From Novosphingobium sp. Fuku2-ISO-50 (GTDB lineage Bacteria > Pseudomonadota > Alphaproteobacteria > Sphingomonadales > Sphingomonadaceae): 64,000 nucleotides of DNA. The translations under genes and the position numbers were made by a program. Of this stretch, positions 35,325-48,527 are shown piece after piece (positions within the stretch are counted from its first letter, which is position 1; each line of letters begins with the position of its first letter). The notes beneath the pieces were generated by a model, which had not been told where the DNA came from, did not search any database, and saw nothing but the letters and a program-made list of their open reading frames with translations. The DNA is taken from assembly GCF_001519055.1 (NCBI RefSeq), contig NZ_KQ954295.1, positions 104,233-168,232 of the forward strand, written 5' to 3'.

Positions 35325-35857
35325 TACTTCTTCTTCCCTTCCTTGCGGAAGATGAACTCGCCGCGGTACTTGATACCCTTGCCCTTGTAGGGTTCGGGCT
35401 TGCGCCAGCGACGGATCTCGGCCGCAACCTGGCCGACCTTCTGCTTGTCGATACCCGAGATTTCGACCGTGGTGTTATCCGGGGTCTTGATCTCGATGCC
35501 TTCCGGCACGGCGTAGTCAACGTCATGGCTGTAGCCGAGCTGCAGCTTCAGGTTCTTGCCCTGAGCCATCGCACGATAGCCGACGCCGGTGATCAGAAGG
35601 GTCTTGGAATACCCTTCGGTCACGCCGGTAACGAGGTTGGACACCAGCGTGCGTTGCATGCCCCAGAACGCGCGAGCGGTCCGGGAGTCATTGGCCGGCT
35701 TGACCAGAATGGTCTCGCCTTCAACGGCATAGCTGATGTCATCGACGAGTGTCAGCGTCAGAGTGCCCTTGGGCCCCTTCACTGTCAGAACGCCATTGGC
35801 GATATCGGCAGAAACCCCCGCAGGGATTGCCACCGGCTTCTTGCCGATGCGGCTCAT
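35324..35857 (-). CDS. rplF: 50S ribosomal protein L6
   Basis: 177 residues: [26 protein letters not shown] and the C-terminal [20 protein letters not shown], then [20 protein letters not shown]. Both L6 repeats are present. It overlaps rpsH and rplR by one base on each side, implying tight coupling. Confidence 0.98.
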   Translation of the reverse strand: MSRIGKKPVAIPAGVSADIANGVLTVKGPKGTLTLTLVDDISYAVEGETILVKPANDSRTARAFWGMQRTLVSNLVTGVTEGYSKTLLITGVGYRAMAQGKNLKLQLGYSHDVDYAVPEGIEIKTPDNTTVEISGIDKQKVGQVAAEIRRWRKPEPYKGKGIKYRGEFIFRKEGKKK

Positions 35858-36252
35858 CAGAACACCTCCGCAAGCACTTCGCCACCGACGTTCGCAGCGC
35901 GCGCTTCGGCATCCGAAAGCACGCCGCGGGGCGTCGAGACAATGGTGATGCCCAGGCCATTGCGGATCACCGGCAATTCCTTCGAACCGGAATAGACGCG
36001 GCGGCCCGGCTTGGACACGCGTGCAACGTGCTTGATCGCCGGCTGGCCTTCGAAATACTTCAGCTCGATGCGCAGCTGCGGATGCAGACCCGTGGTGTCT
36101 TCAGAGAAACCACGGATATAGCCTTCGCGCTGGAGCACTTCGAGCACATGCGCACGCAGCTTGGACGCGGGCGAAAGGACGGAATCCTTCTTTGCGCGCT
36201 GGCCGTTGCGGATACGGGTGAGCATGTCACCCAGGGGGTCGGTCAATGCCAT
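35857..36252 (-). CDS. rpsH: 30S ribosomal protein S8
   Basis: 131 residues: [20 protein letters not shown] and the C-terminal [20 protein letters not shown], then EVLAEVF, standard for S8. In E. coli S8 represses the spc operon by binding its mRNA; a comparable site was not identified here. Confidence 0.98.
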   Translation of the reverse strand: MALTDPLGDMLTRIRNGQRAKKDSVLSPASKLRAHVLEVLQREGYIRGFSEDTTGLHPQLRIELKYFEGQPAIKHVARVSKPGRRVYSGSKELPVIRNGLGITIVSTPRGVLSDAEARAANVGGEVLAEVF

Positions 36253-36262
36253 CGCTCTATCC

Positions 36263-36568
36263 TTACCAGCTCGACTTGGTCAGCCCGGGGATCAACCCCT
36301 TGTTGCCGAGATCGCGCAGTTCGATGCGGCACAGCCCGAACTTGCGATAATAGCCGCGCGGACGGCCGGTGGTATTGCAGCGGTTACGCACCCGGGTCGG
36401 GTTTGCATTGCGCGGCACTTCGGCCAGCTTGAGGCGGGCGATCAAGCGCTCGGTTTCGTCGAGCGACTTGTCGTTGGCCTTGGCCTTGAGCGCGGCGATC
36501 TTGACCGCATATTTTTCAACGAGCTTCTTGCGCCGCTCGTTCTTGTTGATCGAACTCAGTTTCGCCAT
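36263..36568 (-). CDS. rpsN: 30S ribosomal protein S14, zinc-free form
   Basis: 101 residues from ATG 36568: [20 protein letters not shown], then [20 protein letters not shown]. The long form has single cysteines where the zinc form has CXXC pairs, so it is the C-minus type. Lies between rplE and rpsH. Confidence 0.97.
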   Translation of the reverse strand: MAKLSSINKNERRKKLVEKYAVKIAALKAKANDKSLDETERLIARLKLAEVPRNANPTRVRNRCNTTGRPRGYYRKFGLCRIELRDLGNKGLIPGLTKSSW

Positions 36569-36599
36569 GGACTTAAGCTCTTTCTTCCAGAATGGCCAA

Positions 36600-37181
36600 T
36601 CAGGCAGCCTTCGCCTGTTCGGCGGCATCCTGCGGGAAGGGAAAACCGAACAGGCGCAGCAGTTCACGCGCCTCGTCGTCGGTCTTGGCAGTGGTGGTCA
36701 CGATGATGTCGAGCCCACGCACCTTGTCGATCTGATCATAGCTGACCTCAGGGAAAATGATCTGTTCCTTGAGACCCATCGCATAGTTGCCGCGACCATC
36801 GAACGACTTGGGGTTCAGACCCCGAAAGTCGCGGATGCGGGGCATTGCGATCGTGATCAGGCGGTCGAGGAATTCGTACATGCGTTCGCGGCGCAGCGTA
36901 ACCTTGCAACCGATCGGCATGCCTTCACGCAGCTTGAACTGCGCGATCGACTTCTTCGCCTTGGTGATCACCGGCTTCTGACCGGCAATCTTTTCCATCT
37001 CGGCAGCCGCAGTCTGGACCTTTTTCTTGTCCTGGCTGGCTTCGCCGACGCCCATGTTGAGCGTGATCTTTTCGATCCGCGGAATTTCCATCACGTTCTT
37101 GTAGCCAAACTTGGCCTGCATCGCCTTGGCGATGTCGGCTTCGAACTTGGTCTTCAGACGCGGTGTGTACTTCTCAGCCAT
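36600..37181 (-). CDS. rplE: 50S ribosomal protein L5
   Basis: 193 residues: [50 protein letters not shown] and [20 protein letters not shown]. It contacts 5S rRNA and the P-site tRNA. Its start overlaps the end of rplX by 8 bases, so translation is probably coupled. Confidence 0.98.
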   Translation of the reverse strand: MAEKYTPRLKTKFEADIAKAMQAKFGYKNVMEIPRIEKITLNMGVGEASQDKKKVQTAAAEMEKIAGQKPVITKAKKSIAQFKLREGMPIGCKVTLRRERMYEFLDRLITIAMPRIRDFRGLNPKSFDGRGNYAMGLKEQIIFPEVSYDQIDKVRGLDIIVTTTAKTDDEARELLRLFGFPFPQDAAEQAKAA

Positions 37182-37491
37182 CGATAGCCTCCCCGGACTT
37201 GACAGCCACGCGGACCTTCTTGCCGTCCTTCTCTTCGAAGCGCACACGGGTCGGTTTGCCGTCTTTGTCGGCAACCGAAACCTTGGAGATGTGCATCGGC
37301 GCTTCAAAGCGATCGAGACCGCCCTGCGGGTTCTGCTGGCTCGGCTTGCGGTGACGGGTGGCAATGTTAATGCCGGCCACGACCACCTTTTCGTCCTTGG
37401 GCAGGACCTGAAGAACAGTGCCGGTACGGCCCTTGTCCTTGCCCGAACGAACGACGACGCTGTCGCCCTTCTTGATCTTGGAAGCCGACAT
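37174..37491 (-). CDS. rplX: 50S ribosomal protein L24
   Basis: 105 residues: [20 protein letters not shown], the KOW motif, then [23 protein letters not shown] 37491 shares its A with the rplN stop TGA. L24 starts 50S assembly. Confidence 0.97.
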   Translation of the reverse strand: MSASKIKKGDSVVVRSGKDKGRTGTVLQVLPKDEKVVVAGINIATRHRKPSQQNPQGGLDRFEAPMHISKVSVADKDGKPTRVRFEEKDGKKVRVAVKSGEAIDG

Positions 37492-37859
37492 CACAGCACC
37501 TCCGGCGCAAGGCTGATGATCTTCATGAAGCCACGAGCGCGCAGTTCGCGCACCACGGGGCCGAAGATACGCGTGCCGATGGGCTCTTCGTTCTTGCCGA
37601 CAAGCACGGCCGCATTGGTGTCAAAGCGGATGACGCTGCCATCGGCGCGACGCACGTCCTTGCGGGTACGCACGATCACGGCGCGATGCACGTCGCCCTT
37701 TTTGACGCGAGCACGCGGCTGCGCTTCCTTGATCGACACCACGATGATGTCGCCGACGCCGGCAAAGCGACGCTTCGACCCGCCCAGCACCTTGATGCAT
37801 TGGACGCGCTTCGCGCCGCTGTTGTCAGCGACTTCGAGGTTGGATTGCATCTGGATCAT
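37491..37859 (-). CDS. rplN: 50S ribosomal protein L14
   Basis: 122 residues: [40 protein letters not shown] and the ending [12 protein letters not shown], an L14 hallmark. A 65-base gap separates it from rpsQ. Confidence 0.98.
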   Translation of the reverse strand: MIQMQSNLEVADNSGAKRVQCIKVLGGSKRRFAGVGDIIVVSIKEAQPRARVKKGDVHRAVIVRTRKDVRRADGSVIRFDTNAAVLVGKNEEPIGTRIFGPVVRELRARGFMKIISLAPEVL

Positions 37860-37924
37860 TGATCCGGTTCCTTCTCACTGGCTTGCCGGAACCAGTCCGG
37901 CAGTTCCAAATTGTGTCGCGGCTA

Positions 37925-38194
37925 TCAGATATCCGCTTCGATCGCGGCGGTCTTACCGGCCAACACGCGCTCGATTACCTTCCAGGTCTTCTGCTTGGAA
38001 TAGGGCGCGGTTTCCTCGATGCGCACCGTTTCGCCCAGCTTGAACGCATTGTCCTCGTCATGGGCGTGGTACTTCTTCGAGCGGCGGATGATCTTGCCGT
38101 AAAGCGGGTGCTTCACTTTGCGCTCGACCTTGACCACCACGGTCTTTTCATTCTTGTCGGAAACCACCGTCCCGATCAGGATACGCTTGGGCAC
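37925..38194 (-). CDS. rpsQ: 30S ribosomal protein S17
   Basis: 89 residues: [20 protein letters not shown], then [20 protein letters not shown] and [20 protein letters not shown]. All are S17 signatures; it sits between rpmC and rplN. Confidence 0.97.
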   Translation of the reverse strand: MPKRILIGTVVSDKNEKTVVVKVERKVKHPLYGKIIRRSKKYHAHDEDNAFKLGETVRIEETAPYSKQKTWKVIERVLAGKTAAIEADI

Positions 38195-38205
38195 GTTGGT
38201 TCTCC

Positions 38206-38409
38206 TCAGGCCTTGACCGTTGCCGACCGTTCGGTCTGCAAGGTCTTGATGCGGGCAATCTGGCGACGCACCTCACGGATGCGGGCCGGACGTTCCAGCT
38301 GATTGGTAGCAGCCTGAAAACGCAGATTGAACTGTTCGCGCTTCAATTCGACGAGATCAGCGGAAAGCTGGTCGTCGCTCTTGAGGCGCATGTCCTCGAA
38401 CTTCGCCAT
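38206..38409 (-). CDS. rpmC: 50S ribosomal protein L29
   Basis: 67 residues: [20 protein letters not shown], then [19 protein letters not shown], a two-helix L29. It lies at the tunnel exit next to L23 and is encoded between rplP and rpsQ. Confidence 0.96.
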   Translation of the reverse strand: MAKFEDMRLKSDDQLSADLVELKREQFNLRFQAATNQLERPARIREVRRQIARIKTLQTERSATVKA

Positions 38410-38421
38410 GGTCTTTCCTCC

Positions 38422-38856
38422 TTACTCGCCGCCAAGGTGCGAAGTGTCACCCAGGCGGGCAACGACCTTCGTCTTGATCGGCAGCTTCATTGCCGCGCGG
38501 CTGAACGCCTCTGCGGCCAGCGGACCCGGAACCCCGTCGAGCTCGAACAGGATCTTGCCCGGCTTGACGCGTGCGGCCCAGTATTCAACCGAACCCTTGC
38601 CCTTGCCCTGACGGACTTCGGCAGGCTTCTTCGAAACCGGAAGGTCGGGGAAAATCCGGATCCACAGACGGCCCTGACGGCGAATGTGGCGGGTGATCGC
38701 ACGACGTGCCGCTTCGATCTGGCGCGCGGTTACGCGTTCCGGTTCGAGCGCCTTCAGCCCGTAAGAGCCGAAGTTGAGGTCGGTGCCGCCCTTGGCGTTG
38801 CCGTGGAGACGGCCTTTGAACGCCTTGCGGAACTTGGTCTTCTTAGGTTGCAACAT
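38422..38856 (-). CDS. rplP: 50S ribosomal protein L16
   Basis: 144 residues: [40 protein letters not shown] and [20 protein letters not shown], then [20 protein letters not shown]. Standard L16 near the A site; length matches alphaproteobacterial L16. Confidence 0.98.
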   Translation of the reverse strand: MLQPKKTKFRKAFKGRLHGNAKGGTDLNFGSYGLKALEPERVTARQIEAARRAITRHIRRQGRLWIRIFPDLPVSKKPAEVRQGKGKGSVEYWAARVKPGKILFELDGVPGPLAAEAFSRAAMKLPIKTKVVARLGDTSHLGGE

Positions 38857-38872
38857 GGCCTGTTACCTTCCC

Positions 38873-39568
38873 TCAGCGTGACGGACGCACGCCCGAGGTC
38901 TGTGCCTCAAGCATGAGGCGATCCTGCGCCATCGGGTCGTGTCCCAGGATCTCGCCCTTGAAGATCCAGGTCTTGATACCGATCACGCCATAGGCGGTGT
39001 GGGCTTCGGCTTCGGCGTAGTCGATGTTGGCACGCAGCGTGTGAAGCGGCACGCGACCTTCGCGATACCATTCAACGCGCGCGATCTCCGCGCCGCCAAG
39101 ACGGCCACCGCAGGTGATCTTGATGCCTTCCGCGCCAAGACGCAGCGCCGACTGCACCGCGCGCTTCATCGCACGGCGGAAAGCCACGCGGCGAACGAGC
39201 TGATCGGCAATGCCCTGGGCGACAAGCTTCGAATCGATTTCCGGCTTGCGGATTTCGACGATGTTCAGCTTCACGTCGCTCTTGGTCAGCTTCGACAGCT
39301 TGGCGCGCAGCTTTTCAATGTCTGCGCCCTTCTTGCCGATGATGACGCCCGGACGCGCCGCATAGATCGACACACGGCACACTTTGGCCGGGCGCTCGAT
39401 CACCACCTTCGAGATCGCTGCCTGGGGCAGGCTCTCGACGATGAACTTGCGGATCGTCAGGTCTTCCTTGAGCAGGCGCTGATAGCTCTGCCCTTCGGCG
39501 AACCAGCGGCTGTCCCAGGTGCGGTTGATCTGCAGACGCAGACCGATGGGGTTCGATTTATGACCCAT
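38873..39568 (-). CDS. rpsC: 30S ribosomal protein S3
   Basis: 231 residues: [20 protein letters not shown], the KH domain with [18 protein letters not shown], and C-terminal [20 protein letters not shown]. It forms part of the mRNA entry channel. It is 2 bases from rplV. Confidence 0.98.
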   Translation of the reverse strand: MGHKSNPIGLRLQINRTWDSRWFAEGQSYQRLLKEDLTIRKFIVESLPQAAISKVVIERPAKVCRVSIYAARPGVIIGKKGADIEKLRAKLSKLTKSDVKLNIVEIRKPEIDSKLVAQGIADQLVRRVAFRRAMKRAVQSALRLGAEGIKITCGGRLGGAEIARVEWYREGRVPLHTLRANIDYAEAEAHTAYGVIGIKTWIFKGEILGHDPMAQDRLMLEAQTSGVRPSR

Positions 39569-39570
39569 GA

Positions 39571-39948
39571 TCAGGCCTCCTCGACTTCGCGGACGACGAT
39601 CCGCAGCCGCGAAATCGGCTTGAGGATCCGGGTCGACTTGCCGCGACCACGGGTGTGGAAGCGCTTCATCATGATCGACTTGCCGACACTGGCTTCCGCC
39701 ACGATCAGCGCATCGACGTCCAGGTTGTGGTTGTTTTCCGCGTTGGCGATCGCCGAAGCGAGAACCTTGCGCGCATCAACCGCCATCCCCTTCTTCGAGA
39801 AGGAGAGGATGTTGAGTGCGTCTTCGGCCTTTTTGCCGCGGATGAGCGCTGCAACAAGGTTGAGCTTCTGGGCCGAACCACGGATCGTGGTACCGACAGC
39901 CAGCGCTTCCTTGTCACCAACGCGGCGGGGAGCTGCAGACTTGCTCAT
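39571..39948 (-). CDS. rplV: 50S ribosomal protein L22
   Basis: 125 residues: [20 protein letters not shown], then [20 protein letters not shown] and [20 protein letters not shown], the tunnel-lining hairpin. Its start overlaps rpsS by one base. Confidence 0.98.
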   Translation of the reverse strand: MSKSAAPRRVGDKEALAVGTTIRGSAQKLNLVAALIRGKKAEDALNILSFSKKGMAVDARKVLASAIANAENNHNLDVDALIVAEASVGKSIMMKRFHTRGRGKSTRILKPISRLRIVVREVEEA

Positions 39949-40226
39949 CAGCGCTTGCCCTTCTTGTCAGCGGCGTGGCCCGGGAACGTGCGCGTCGGCG
40001 CGAATTCACCAAGCTTGTGGCCGACCATGTCTTCGTTGATCGAGACAGGGATGAACTTGTGCCCGTTGTAGACGCTGAACGTCAAACCAACGAACTGCGG
40101 CAAGATGGTCGAACGACGCGACCAGGTCTTGATCGGGGCCACGCGGGAACCGGCATCCTGAGCGGCTTCCGCCTTCTTGATCAGGTGCAGTTCGACGAAG
40201 GGGCCCTTCCAGACGGAACGTGCCAT
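39948..40226 (-). CDS. rpsS: 30S ribosomal protein S19
   Basis: 92 residues: [40 protein letters not shown] and [20 protein letters not shown], all diagnostic. Located between rplB and rplV. Confidence 0.98.
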   Translation of the reverse strand: MARSVWKGPFVELHLIKKAEAAQDAGSRVAPIKTWSRRSTILPQFVGLTFSVYNGHKFIPVSINEDMVGHKLGEFAPTRTFPGHAADKKGKR

Positions 40227-40232
40227 GGGGTG

Positions 40233-41069
40233 TTACCTCTTCTTCTTCGCGTGGCGCGAACGGATGATCTGATTATCCGTGCGCTTGTTGTGACGGGTGC
40301 GGGCGCCCTTGGTCGGCTTGCCCCACGGGGTAACCGGATGACGACCGCCCGAAGTCCGACCTTCACCACCACCGTGCGGGTGATCGACCGGGTTCTTGGC
40401 GACACCGCGAGTCAGCGGGCGCTTGCCCAACCAGCGGTTGCGACCGGCCTTGGCCAGGTTCTGGTTGCCGTTGTCGGGGTTCGACACCGCGCCAACCGTA
40501 CCCATGCAATCGCCGCGCAGGTAACGCTGTTCGCCCGAGTTGAGACGAACGATCACCTGCCCGCGGTCACGACCGACGACCTGCACGTACGTCCCGGCCG
40601 AACGGGCGATCTGACCGCCCTTGCCCGGCTTCATTTCCACGTTGTGGACAATGGTGCCGACCGGCATCTGCGACAGCAGCATGGCGTTGCCCGGCTTCAC
40701 GTCGGTCTTTTCGCCGGCGACAATGCTGTCGCCAACGGCCAGACGCTGCGGCGCCAGGATGTAGGTCTGTTCGCCGTCCGTGTACTTCACGAGAGCGATG
40801 AACGCGGTACGGTTGGGGTCGTATTCCAGCCGCTCGACCGTTGCAGGCATGTCCCACTTGCGACGCTTGAAGTCGATGAAGCGGTACTTCTGCTTGTGAC
40901 CGCCCGCGATACCGCGGCTGGTCACATGGCCTTTGTTGTTGCGGCCGCCGGTCTTGGACTTGCCTTCGGTCAATGCCTTGACCGGCTTGCCCTTCCACAG
41001 CGACGACTTGTCGACGAGAACCAGGCCGCGGCGTGCGGGGCTGGTCGGGTTATAGCTCTTGAGTGCCAT
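40233..41069 (-). CDS. rplB: 50S ribosomal protein L2
   Basis: 278 residues: [40 protein letters not shown] and the C-terminal [20 protein letters not shown], which contains the conserved histidine implicated in peptidyl transfer. Core 23S rRNA binder. Confidence 0.99.
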   Translation of the reverse strand: MALKSYNPTSPARRGLVLVDKSSLWKGKPVKALTEGKSKTGGRNNKGHVTSRGIAGGHKQKYRFIDFKRRKWDMPATVERLEYDPNRTAFIALVKYTDGEQTYILAPQRLAVGDSIVAGEKTDVKPGNAMLLSQMPVGTIVHNVEMKPGKGGQIARSAGTYVQVVGRDRGQVIVRLNSGEQRYLRGDCMGTVGAVSNPDNGNQNLAKAGRNRWLGKRPLTRGVAKNPVDHPHGGGEGRTSGGRHPVTPWGKPTKGARTRHNKRTDNQIIRSRHAKKKR

Positions 41070-41082
41070 GGTTCCTAAGCCC

Positions 41083-41388
41083 TCAGATACCGCTGGTGAC
41101 GTCGATGGTCTGGCCCTGGGCCAGCGTCACGACCGCCTTCTTGACGTCGGAGCGACGGTAGGGCTTGCCCTTCCAGCGCTTGGTCTTGCCCTTCTGGGTC
41201 AAGGTGTTCACCGCAGCGACCTTCACATTGTAGATCGCTTCGATGGCCGCCTTGATCTGGGGCTTGGTCGCGCTTTCCGCGACCTTGAACACAACCGCGT
41301 TGTGCTCCGAAAGCAGCGTCGCCTTCTCGGTGATGTGGGGAGCCACGATCACGTCGTAGTGACGCGTGTCAATTGCGCCCTTAGCCAT
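41083..41388 (-). CDS. rplW: 50S ribosomal protein L23
   Basis: 101 residues: [20 protein letters not shown], then [20 protein letters not shown] and [20 protein letters not shown]. It is the docking site for trigger factor and SRP. It overlaps rplD by 8 bases. Confidence 0.97.
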   Translation of the reverse strand: MAKGAIDTRHYDVIVAPHITEKATLLSEHNAVVFKVAESATKPQIKAAIEAIYNVKVAAVNTLTQKGKTKRWKGKPYRRSDVKKAVVTLAQGQTIDVTSGI

Positions 41389-42004
41389 GGAAACGCGCCT
41401 CCAGCTTTTCGACTGCCGAGCGCGTCAGCACCAGCGTGTCATGCTTCAGGATGTCGTAGACGTTGGCACCGATCGCGGGGAGCACGTTGATCCCGACGAT
41501 GTTGCCGGCGGCGCGGGCAAAGCCCTCGTTCACCGCTTCACCATCAACGACGAGCACTTTCTTGCCGAAACCGGCATTGGCGAGAATGCCCGCGAGCACT
41601 TTGGTCTTGGCATCGGCCAGATCAAGGCTGTCGACGACCACCAGACCGGCTTTGGCCTTGGAGGACAGCGCCATCTTGAGACCGAGTGCACGGATCTTCT
41701 TGTTCAACGAAACGTTGAACTCGCGCAGACGGGGGCCGTGGGCCTTGCCGCCGCCGATGAAGATCGGGGCCTTGCGATCGCCGTGACGAGCCGTACCACC
41801 GCCCTTTTGACGGCCGAACTTCTTGCCGGTGCGGGCAACTTCGCTGCGCTCACGCGCTTTGCGGGCGATACCGCGACGGTTTTCCAACTGCCAGGTAACG
41901 ACGCGATGCAGGATGTCTGCGCGCGGCTCGAGGCCGAACACGTCATCCGACAGCTCGACGTCGCCGGCGGCAGTCCCGTCCAGATTGAGGACCTGAACCT
42001 TCAC
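41381..42004 (-). CDS. rplD: 50S ribosomal protein L4
   Basis: 207 residues: the internal extension reads [20 protein letters not shown], then [20 protein letters not shown]. In enterobacteria L4 represses the S10 operon; no leader homologous to that of E. coli was seen here. Confidence 0.97.
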   Translation of the reverse strand: MKVQVLNLDGTAAGDVELSDDVFGLEPRADILHRVVTWQLENRRGIARKARERSEVARTGKKFGRQKGGGTARHGDRKAPIFIGGGKAHGPRLREFNVSLNKKIRALGLKMALSSKAKAGLVVVDSLDLADAKTKVLAGILANAGFGKKVLVVDGEAVNEGFARAAGNIVGINVLPAIGANVYDILKHDTLVLTRSAVEKLEARFHG

Positions 42005-42007
42005 AAC

Positions 42008-42733
42008 TTAGCCCTCCTGGCCATCGGTCGCTTCGACAGCGACTTCGTTGTTGTTGGAAGCCAGCTTGAGGCCGGCCGGATAGGGCGCCTCGGCATGACG
42101 GTCGACCTTGACGGCGTCGCGAACGAGCAGCCAGCCGTTCTTCGAGCCGGGCACCGAGCCCTTGACGAAGATCAGACCGCGCGCATCGTCGGTGCGAACG
42201 ATTTCAAGGTTCTGCTGGGTGCGCTGACGGTCGCCCATGTGGCCGGCCATCTTCTTGTTCTTGAAGACGCGGCCCGGATCCTGGCGGTTGCCGGTCGAAC
42301 CGTGAGCACGGTGCGAGATCGACACACCGTGCGTGGCGCGCATACCGCCGAAACCCCAGCGCTTCATCGCACCGGCAAAACCCTTGCCCTGCGTGTGCCC
42401 GGTGATGTCGACATATTGGCCGATGGCAAAGTGCGAAGCTGCAATGGTCGAGCCAACTTCGAGCACCGCATCATCTGCGACGCGGAATTCGGCGACTTCA
42501 GCCTTGAGCGGCACTTCAGCCTTGGCGAAATGCTCGCGCTGCGGCTTGGCAACGTTCTTTTGTTTGGCAACGCCCGCACCGAGCTGAACCGCGACATAAC
42601 CGTCACGTTCTGCAGTGCGAACCGAAACCACCTGGCAATCTTCAAGCGACAGGACGGTAACCGGCACGTGCCGACCATCTTCCTGGAAAAGGCGGGTCAT
42701 CCCCACCTTCTTCGCGATCACGCCGGTGCGCAT
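42008..42733 (-). CDS. rplC: 50S ribosomal protein L3
   Basis: 241 residues from ATG 42733 with AGGAG upstream: [40 protein letters not shown] and [20 protein letters not shown]. The long frame upstream to 42892 is not L3. It follows a 337-base gap after rpsJ, so a separate promoter or processing site is possible. Confidence 0.98.
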   Translation of the reverse strand: MRTGVIAKKVGMTRLFQEDGRHVPVTVLSLEDCQVVSVRTAERDGYVAVQLGAGVAKQKNVAKPQREHFAKAEVPLKAEVAEFRVADDAVLEVGSTIAASHFAIGQYVDITGHTQGKGFAGAMKRWGFGGMRATHGVSISHRAHGSTGNRQDPGRVFKNKKMAGHMGDRQRTQQNLEIVRTDDARGLIFVKGSVPGSKNGWLLVRDAVKVDRHAEAPYPAGLKLASNNNEVAVEATDGQEG

Positions 42734-43070
42734 GATCCATACTCCTAAACAGAGGCCTGCAGGGGCCCATCCCCTACAGGCGTGTTCAGCCCGTATTGTG
42801 AAGCATGCCCCCGTCCGGGCTGAATGCCCCCGCGCGACCTGAATCGCGAGAGGACCAACGGGGGACGCTTTCCCGGCCAAGTGCCATTCCATCTATGGAA
42901 CGGCGAGTGCCGGAGGTATCCCTAGGTCAGAGCGGACGGAGCCGTTGGAGGCTTTTGCCGCTTAGTCGGGGCCGGCTATCCCGAAAGGTGTTGCCGGCCA
43001 TCCGAAAGGAATGTGGAACCCGAGAGTTCCGAAACTTGTTACGCCTGGATCAGTGACGAACCCGAAGGGC
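42734..43070 (-). other. non-coding spacer between rpsJ and rplC with hairpins
   Basis: No gene is seen in 337 bases, unusually long inside an S10 operon. A stem CCTGCAGGGG / CCCCTACAGG (one mismatch) lies at 42756-42780, just before the rplC ribosome binding site. A GAGCCC-TTCG-GGTTC hairpin directly follows the rpsJ stop. It may carry regulation of rplC onward. Confidence 0.45.
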
Positions 43071-43382
43071 TCAAGCCAGCTTGATTTCGACGTTGACGCC
43101 GGCCGCGAGGTCCAGCTTCATCAGCGCATCGACCGTAGCCGCGTTGGGCTGCACGATGTCGAGAAGGCGCTTGTAAGTGCGAACTTCGAACTGTTCACGC
43201 GACTTCTTGTCGACGTGCGGGCCGCGGTTGACGCAGAACTTTTCGATGCGCGTGGGAAGCGGAATGGGCCCACGGATCAGCGCGCCGGTGCGGCGGGCGG
43301 TGTCCGCGATTTCTCCAGTGGCCTGGTCAAGCACACGATGATCGAAGGCCTTGAGGCGAATGCGGATATTCTGGGCTTCCAT
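43071..43382 (-). CDS. rpsJ: 30S ribosomal protein S10
   Basis: 103 residues: [20 protein letters not shown], then [20 protein letters not shown] and [20 protein letters not shown]. Also the NusE antitermination factor. It follows tuf, and a long spacer separates it from rplC. Confidence 0.98.
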   Translation of the reverse strand: MEAQNIRIRLKAFDHRVLDQATGEIADTARRTGALIRGPIPLPTRIEKFCVNRGPHVDKKSREQFEVRTYKRLLDIVQPNAATVDALMKLDLAAGVNVEIKLA

Positions 43383-43494
43383 GTCCGTTTACCGATGCGA
43401 AAGAGCAAAACAAAAAACCAGCCGCCCCACCCCGTCATCCCGATACCTGTCGCAGGCATCACAGGGAGAGGCGGGTCAACTGATCGAGAAACCG

Positions 43495-43524
43495 TCCGGC
43501 GGGAGAAGCGAATCTCCCGCCGGA
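43495..43524 (-). terminator. strong hairpin after tuf
   Basis: A perfect 12-base stem TCCGGCGGGAGA / TCTCCCGCCGGA with a 6-base loop lies 12 bases after the tuf stop. Only GGTTTC follows on the minus strand, so it is a weak terminator, a 3'-end stabiliser or a processing site. Confidence 0.6.
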
Positions 43525-43536
43525 GCGGCGCCTATA

Positions 43537-44727
43537 TTACTTCGTGATCTTGCTGACAACCCCCGAACCGACAGTCCGGCCACCTTCGCGAATTGCGAAG
43601 CGCAGACCTTCGTCCATCGCGATCGGTGCGATCAGCTTCACGCCGAGCGTGACGTTGTCGCCAGGCATGACCATTTCGGTGCCTTCGGGCAGAACCACTT
43701 CACCGGTGACGTCAGTCGTGCGGAAGTAGAACTGCGGACGGTAGTTGGCGAAGAACGGCGTGTGACGGCCACCTTCATCCTTCGACAGCACGTAGACTTC
43801 GGCCGAGAACTCGGTGTGCGGGGTGCAGGTGCCGGGCTTGGCGAGAACCTGGCCGCGCTCGACGTCTTCACGCTTGATGCCGCGGATCAGCGCACCGACG
43901 TTGTCGCCGGCTTCGCCCTGGTCGAGCAGCTTGCGGAACATTTCGACGCCGGTCACGGTGGTCTTCTGGGTGTTCTTGAGGCCGATGATTTCGACTTCTT
44001 CGCCCACCTTGATGATGCCCGTTTCGATACGGCCGGTCACAACCGTACCACGACCCGAGATCGAGAACACGTCTTCGACCGGCATCAGGAACGGCTTGTC
44101 GGTCGGACGCGGCGGCTGCGGGATGTAGGCGTCAACCGCTTCCATCAGCGCATAGATCGAGTTCTTGCCGATTTCGTCGTTACGACCTTCGAGAGCGGCC
44201 AGAGCCGAACCCTTGATGATCGGAATATCGTCACCCGGGAAGTCGTACGACGACAGCAGTTCGCGAACTTCGAGTTCGACGAGTTCGAGGATTTCCTCGT
44301 CGTCGACCTGATCGACCTTGTTCATGTACACGACCAGAGCCGGCACGCCGACCTGGCGAGCGAGCAGGATGTGTTCGCGGGTCTGCGGCATCGGGCCGTC
44401 AGCGGCGTTCACAACGAGGATCGCGCCGTCCATCTGCGCGGCGCCGGTGATCATGTTCTTCACATAGTCGGCGTGACCCGGGCAGTCGACGTGCGCGTAG
44501 TGACGGTTGGCGGTTTCATACTCGACGTGTGCGGTCGAGATGGTGATGCCGCGTTCGCGTTCTTCCGGCGCCTTGTCGATGTTGGCGTAATCGGTGAACG
44601 TGGCGCCGCCGGTTTCCGACAGAACCTTCGTGATCGCGGCGGTCAGCGTGGTCTTGCCATGGTCGACGTGACCGATGGTGCCGATGTTGCAGTGCGGCTT
44701 GGTCCGCTCAAACTTAGCCTTAGCCAT
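43537..44727 (-). CDS. tuf: translation elongation factor Tu
   Basis: 396 residues: [15 protein letters not shown] (P-loop), [37 protein letters not shown] and the domain 2/3 motifs [10 protein letters not shown] and [15 protein letters not shown]. It delivers aminoacyl-tRNA to the ribosome. Many alphaproteobacteria have a second copy elsewhere; only this one is in the window. Confidence 0.99.
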   Translation of the reverse strand: MAKAKFERTKPHCNIGTIGHVDHGKTTLTAAITKVLSETGGATFTDYANIDKAPEERERGITISTAHVEYETANRHYAHVDCPGHADYVKNMITGAAQMDGAILVVNAADGPMPQTREHILLARQVGVPALVVYMNKVDQVDDEEILELVELEVRELLSSYDFPGDDIPIIKGSALAALEGRNDEIGKNSIYALMEAVDAYIPQPPRPTDKPFLMPVEDVFSISGRGTVVTGRIETGIIKVGEEVEIIGLKNTQKTTVTGVEMFRKLLDQGEAGDNVGALIRGIKREDVERGQVLAKPGTCTPHTEFSAEVYVLSKDEGGRHTPFFANYRPQFYFRTTDVTGEVVLPEGTEMVMPGDNVTLGVKLIAPIAMDEGLRFAIREGGRTVGSGVVSKITK

Positions 44728-44861
44728 TGTTCAAACCTTCTTTTCAAACTTTGGTTGATTGCTGTTGGAGGCGGCACCAGCCGGACTCGCGCCAGAAAAT
44801 CAGGCGCCGCCCCTAGCCTGATCGGGATGATCAAGCAAGCATATCGTGAAACCCGATTGCA

Positions 44862-44897
44862 GGTTCCGGACAACGCCCGCAGGCGATCTCCGGAACC
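44862..44897 (-). other. hairpin after fusA
   Basis: GGTTCCGGA pairs with TCCGGAACC around an inner CGCC/GGCG pairing, a few bases after the fusA stop. No T-run follows, so it is probably an intergenic RNA structure between fusA and tuf. Confidence 0.45.
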
Positions 44898-44903
44898 GGC
44901 TGA

Positions 44904-46976
<2,073 letters not shown>

Positions 46977-47126
46977 GGTGGTTTCCCTTGTGGTCGAGGG
47001 GACTTGGTCGATGGGCGGGGCCGGATCGGGGCCGTCCCGCCCATTGGTTCAATTGCGTGACCGTAGTGTGACGTGGTTACGCCGGCGAGAGAAACAAGCC
47101 CCCTCAGCCCGCGCACCCCGTCGCGA

Positions 47127-47597
47127 TTACCAGCGGTAGTGGCTGAACGCGCGGTTGGCGTCGGCCATGCGGTGCGTGTCTTCGCGCTTCTTGACCGCGT
47201 TGCCGCGGTTGTTGGCAGCGTCGAGCAGCTCGGCCGAAAGGCGCGCCGACATGGTGGTTTCCGAGCGATTGCGCGCGGCGGTGATCAGCCAGCGGATCGC
47301 CAGCGCCTGGGCGCGTTCGGGGCGAACTTCGACCGGAACCTGATAGGTCGCACCACCGACGCGGCGCGAACGCACTTCGATCTGTGGCTTCACGTTGTTG
47401 AGCGCATCGTGAAACAGCTGCAGCGGATCGGCCTTGGCGCGGGTCTGCATGGTATCGAGCGCACCGTAAACGATGCCTTCGGCGTTGGACTTCTTGCCGT
47501 CGTACATGAGATTGTTCATGAACTTCGACAGCACCTGATCACCGAACTTCGGATCGGGCAGGATGACCCGCTTTTCCGGACGACGACGACGTGACAT
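47127..47597 (-). CDS. rpsG: 30S ribosomal protein S7
   Basis: 156 residues: [60 protein letters not shown] and the C-terminal [20 protein letters not shown] precedes the ATG. It is the second gene of the str operon. Confidence 0.98.
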   Translation of the reverse strand: MSRRRRPEKRVILPDPKFGDQVLSKFMNNLMYDGKKSNAEGIVYGALDTMQTRAKADPLQLFHDALNNVKPQIEVRSRRVGGATYQVPVEVRPERAQALAIRWLITAARNRSETTMSARLSAELLDAANNRGNAVKKREDTHRMADANRAFSHYRW

Positions 47598-47711
47598 GGG
47601 GTATTCCTTCTGACTGGGCCGGACCGTTTACGGTCGGCGCATTTTCCGCTGATCACTGGCGGCGCTGCGGGGAGCAAAGCCCTGCGCGCCGGCCCGGATC
47701 ACTTCGCCGGA

Positions 47712-48083
47712 TCACTTCGGACGCTTGGCGCCGTACTTCGAACGGCTCTGCTTGCGATCCTTGACCCCCTGGGTGTCGAGCACGCCGCGCAGGACGTGAT
47801 AGCGCACGCCGGGAAGGTCGCGAACGCGGCCGCCACGGATCAGCACGACCGAGTGTTCCTGCAGGTTGTGGCCTTCGCCGGGGATGTACGAAATGACTTC
47901 GCGGCTGTTGGTCAGACGGATCTTGGCAACCTTGCGAAGCGCCGAGTTCGGCTTCTTCGGGGTCGTCGTATAGACGCGGGTGCAGACGCCGCGCTTTTGC
48001 GGGTTCTGCTCCATCGCAGGGACCTTGCTCTTGGCCTTCTGCGGAACGCGGCCCTTGCGGACCAGCTGGTTGATCGTGGGCAT
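47712..48083 (-). CDS. rpsL: 30S ribosomal protein S12 with Arg at position 88
   Basis: 123 residues from ATG 48083: [40 protein letters not shown] and [20 protein letters not shown], then DLPGVRYHV. Lys43 in TPKKPNS is intact. Position 88, lysine in E. coli (RVKDLPGV), is arginine here (RVRDLPGV; codon CGC at 47820-47822). Substitution K88R is a classical streptomycin-resistance change. First gene of the str operon. Confidence 0.98.
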   Translation of the reverse strand: MPTINQLVRKGRVPQKAKSKVPAMEQNPQKRGVCTRVYTTTPKKPNSALRKVAKIRLTNSREVISYIPGEGHNLQEHSVVLIRGGRVRDLPGVRYHVLRGVLDTQGVKDRKQSRSKYGAKRPK

Positions 48084-48361
48084 TTTGAAGACTTCACCTT
48101 GGCTTTTGGCATCGCGCCACAATGGTGAAGTGCATACCGGGATCGCGTCGGCAAAACAGGCGATCCCTGCCCCGGACAGGGCGGACGCGTGGTGCAGACG
48201 CGAGCCGAAAACGCTCCACCCGTGCCGCAGCGCCGGGTTACTTTGACGGATTACCCGCGCCCCGTTTTGGAAGGGCCACGCACGCACCGGCAATGTTCAG
48301 CTCGAATTTGTCGGGTCGGGCAGAATCGCGCAGGCGATCCGACCCTCTGCCGAAGCGCCGG

Positions 48362-48390
48362 CCCTTACGCGTCAGGGGGGGCAAGGTCAA
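48362..48390 (-). promoter_or_regulatory. candidate str-operon promoter
   Basis: The minus strand reads TTGACC, then 17 bases, then TAAGGG, about 280 bases before rpsL. The same architecture is found upstream of rpsM. The gene-free interval 48084-48527 holds nothing else clear; it separates rpsL from a divergent glycosyltransferase gene. Confidence 0.6.
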
Positions 48391-48527
48391 GCGCCGCTTC
48401 CGATCGCGCCGATGCCGACGCTGGAGTCTGCGGCGGAGTCTGCGGCGCCCTGATTTCAGGGGGAGGCTACAGCAAGAGACTTGTAGTGCCCCCCGCCCCC
48501 CGATATGCGCGACCCTGATGAAAACCG

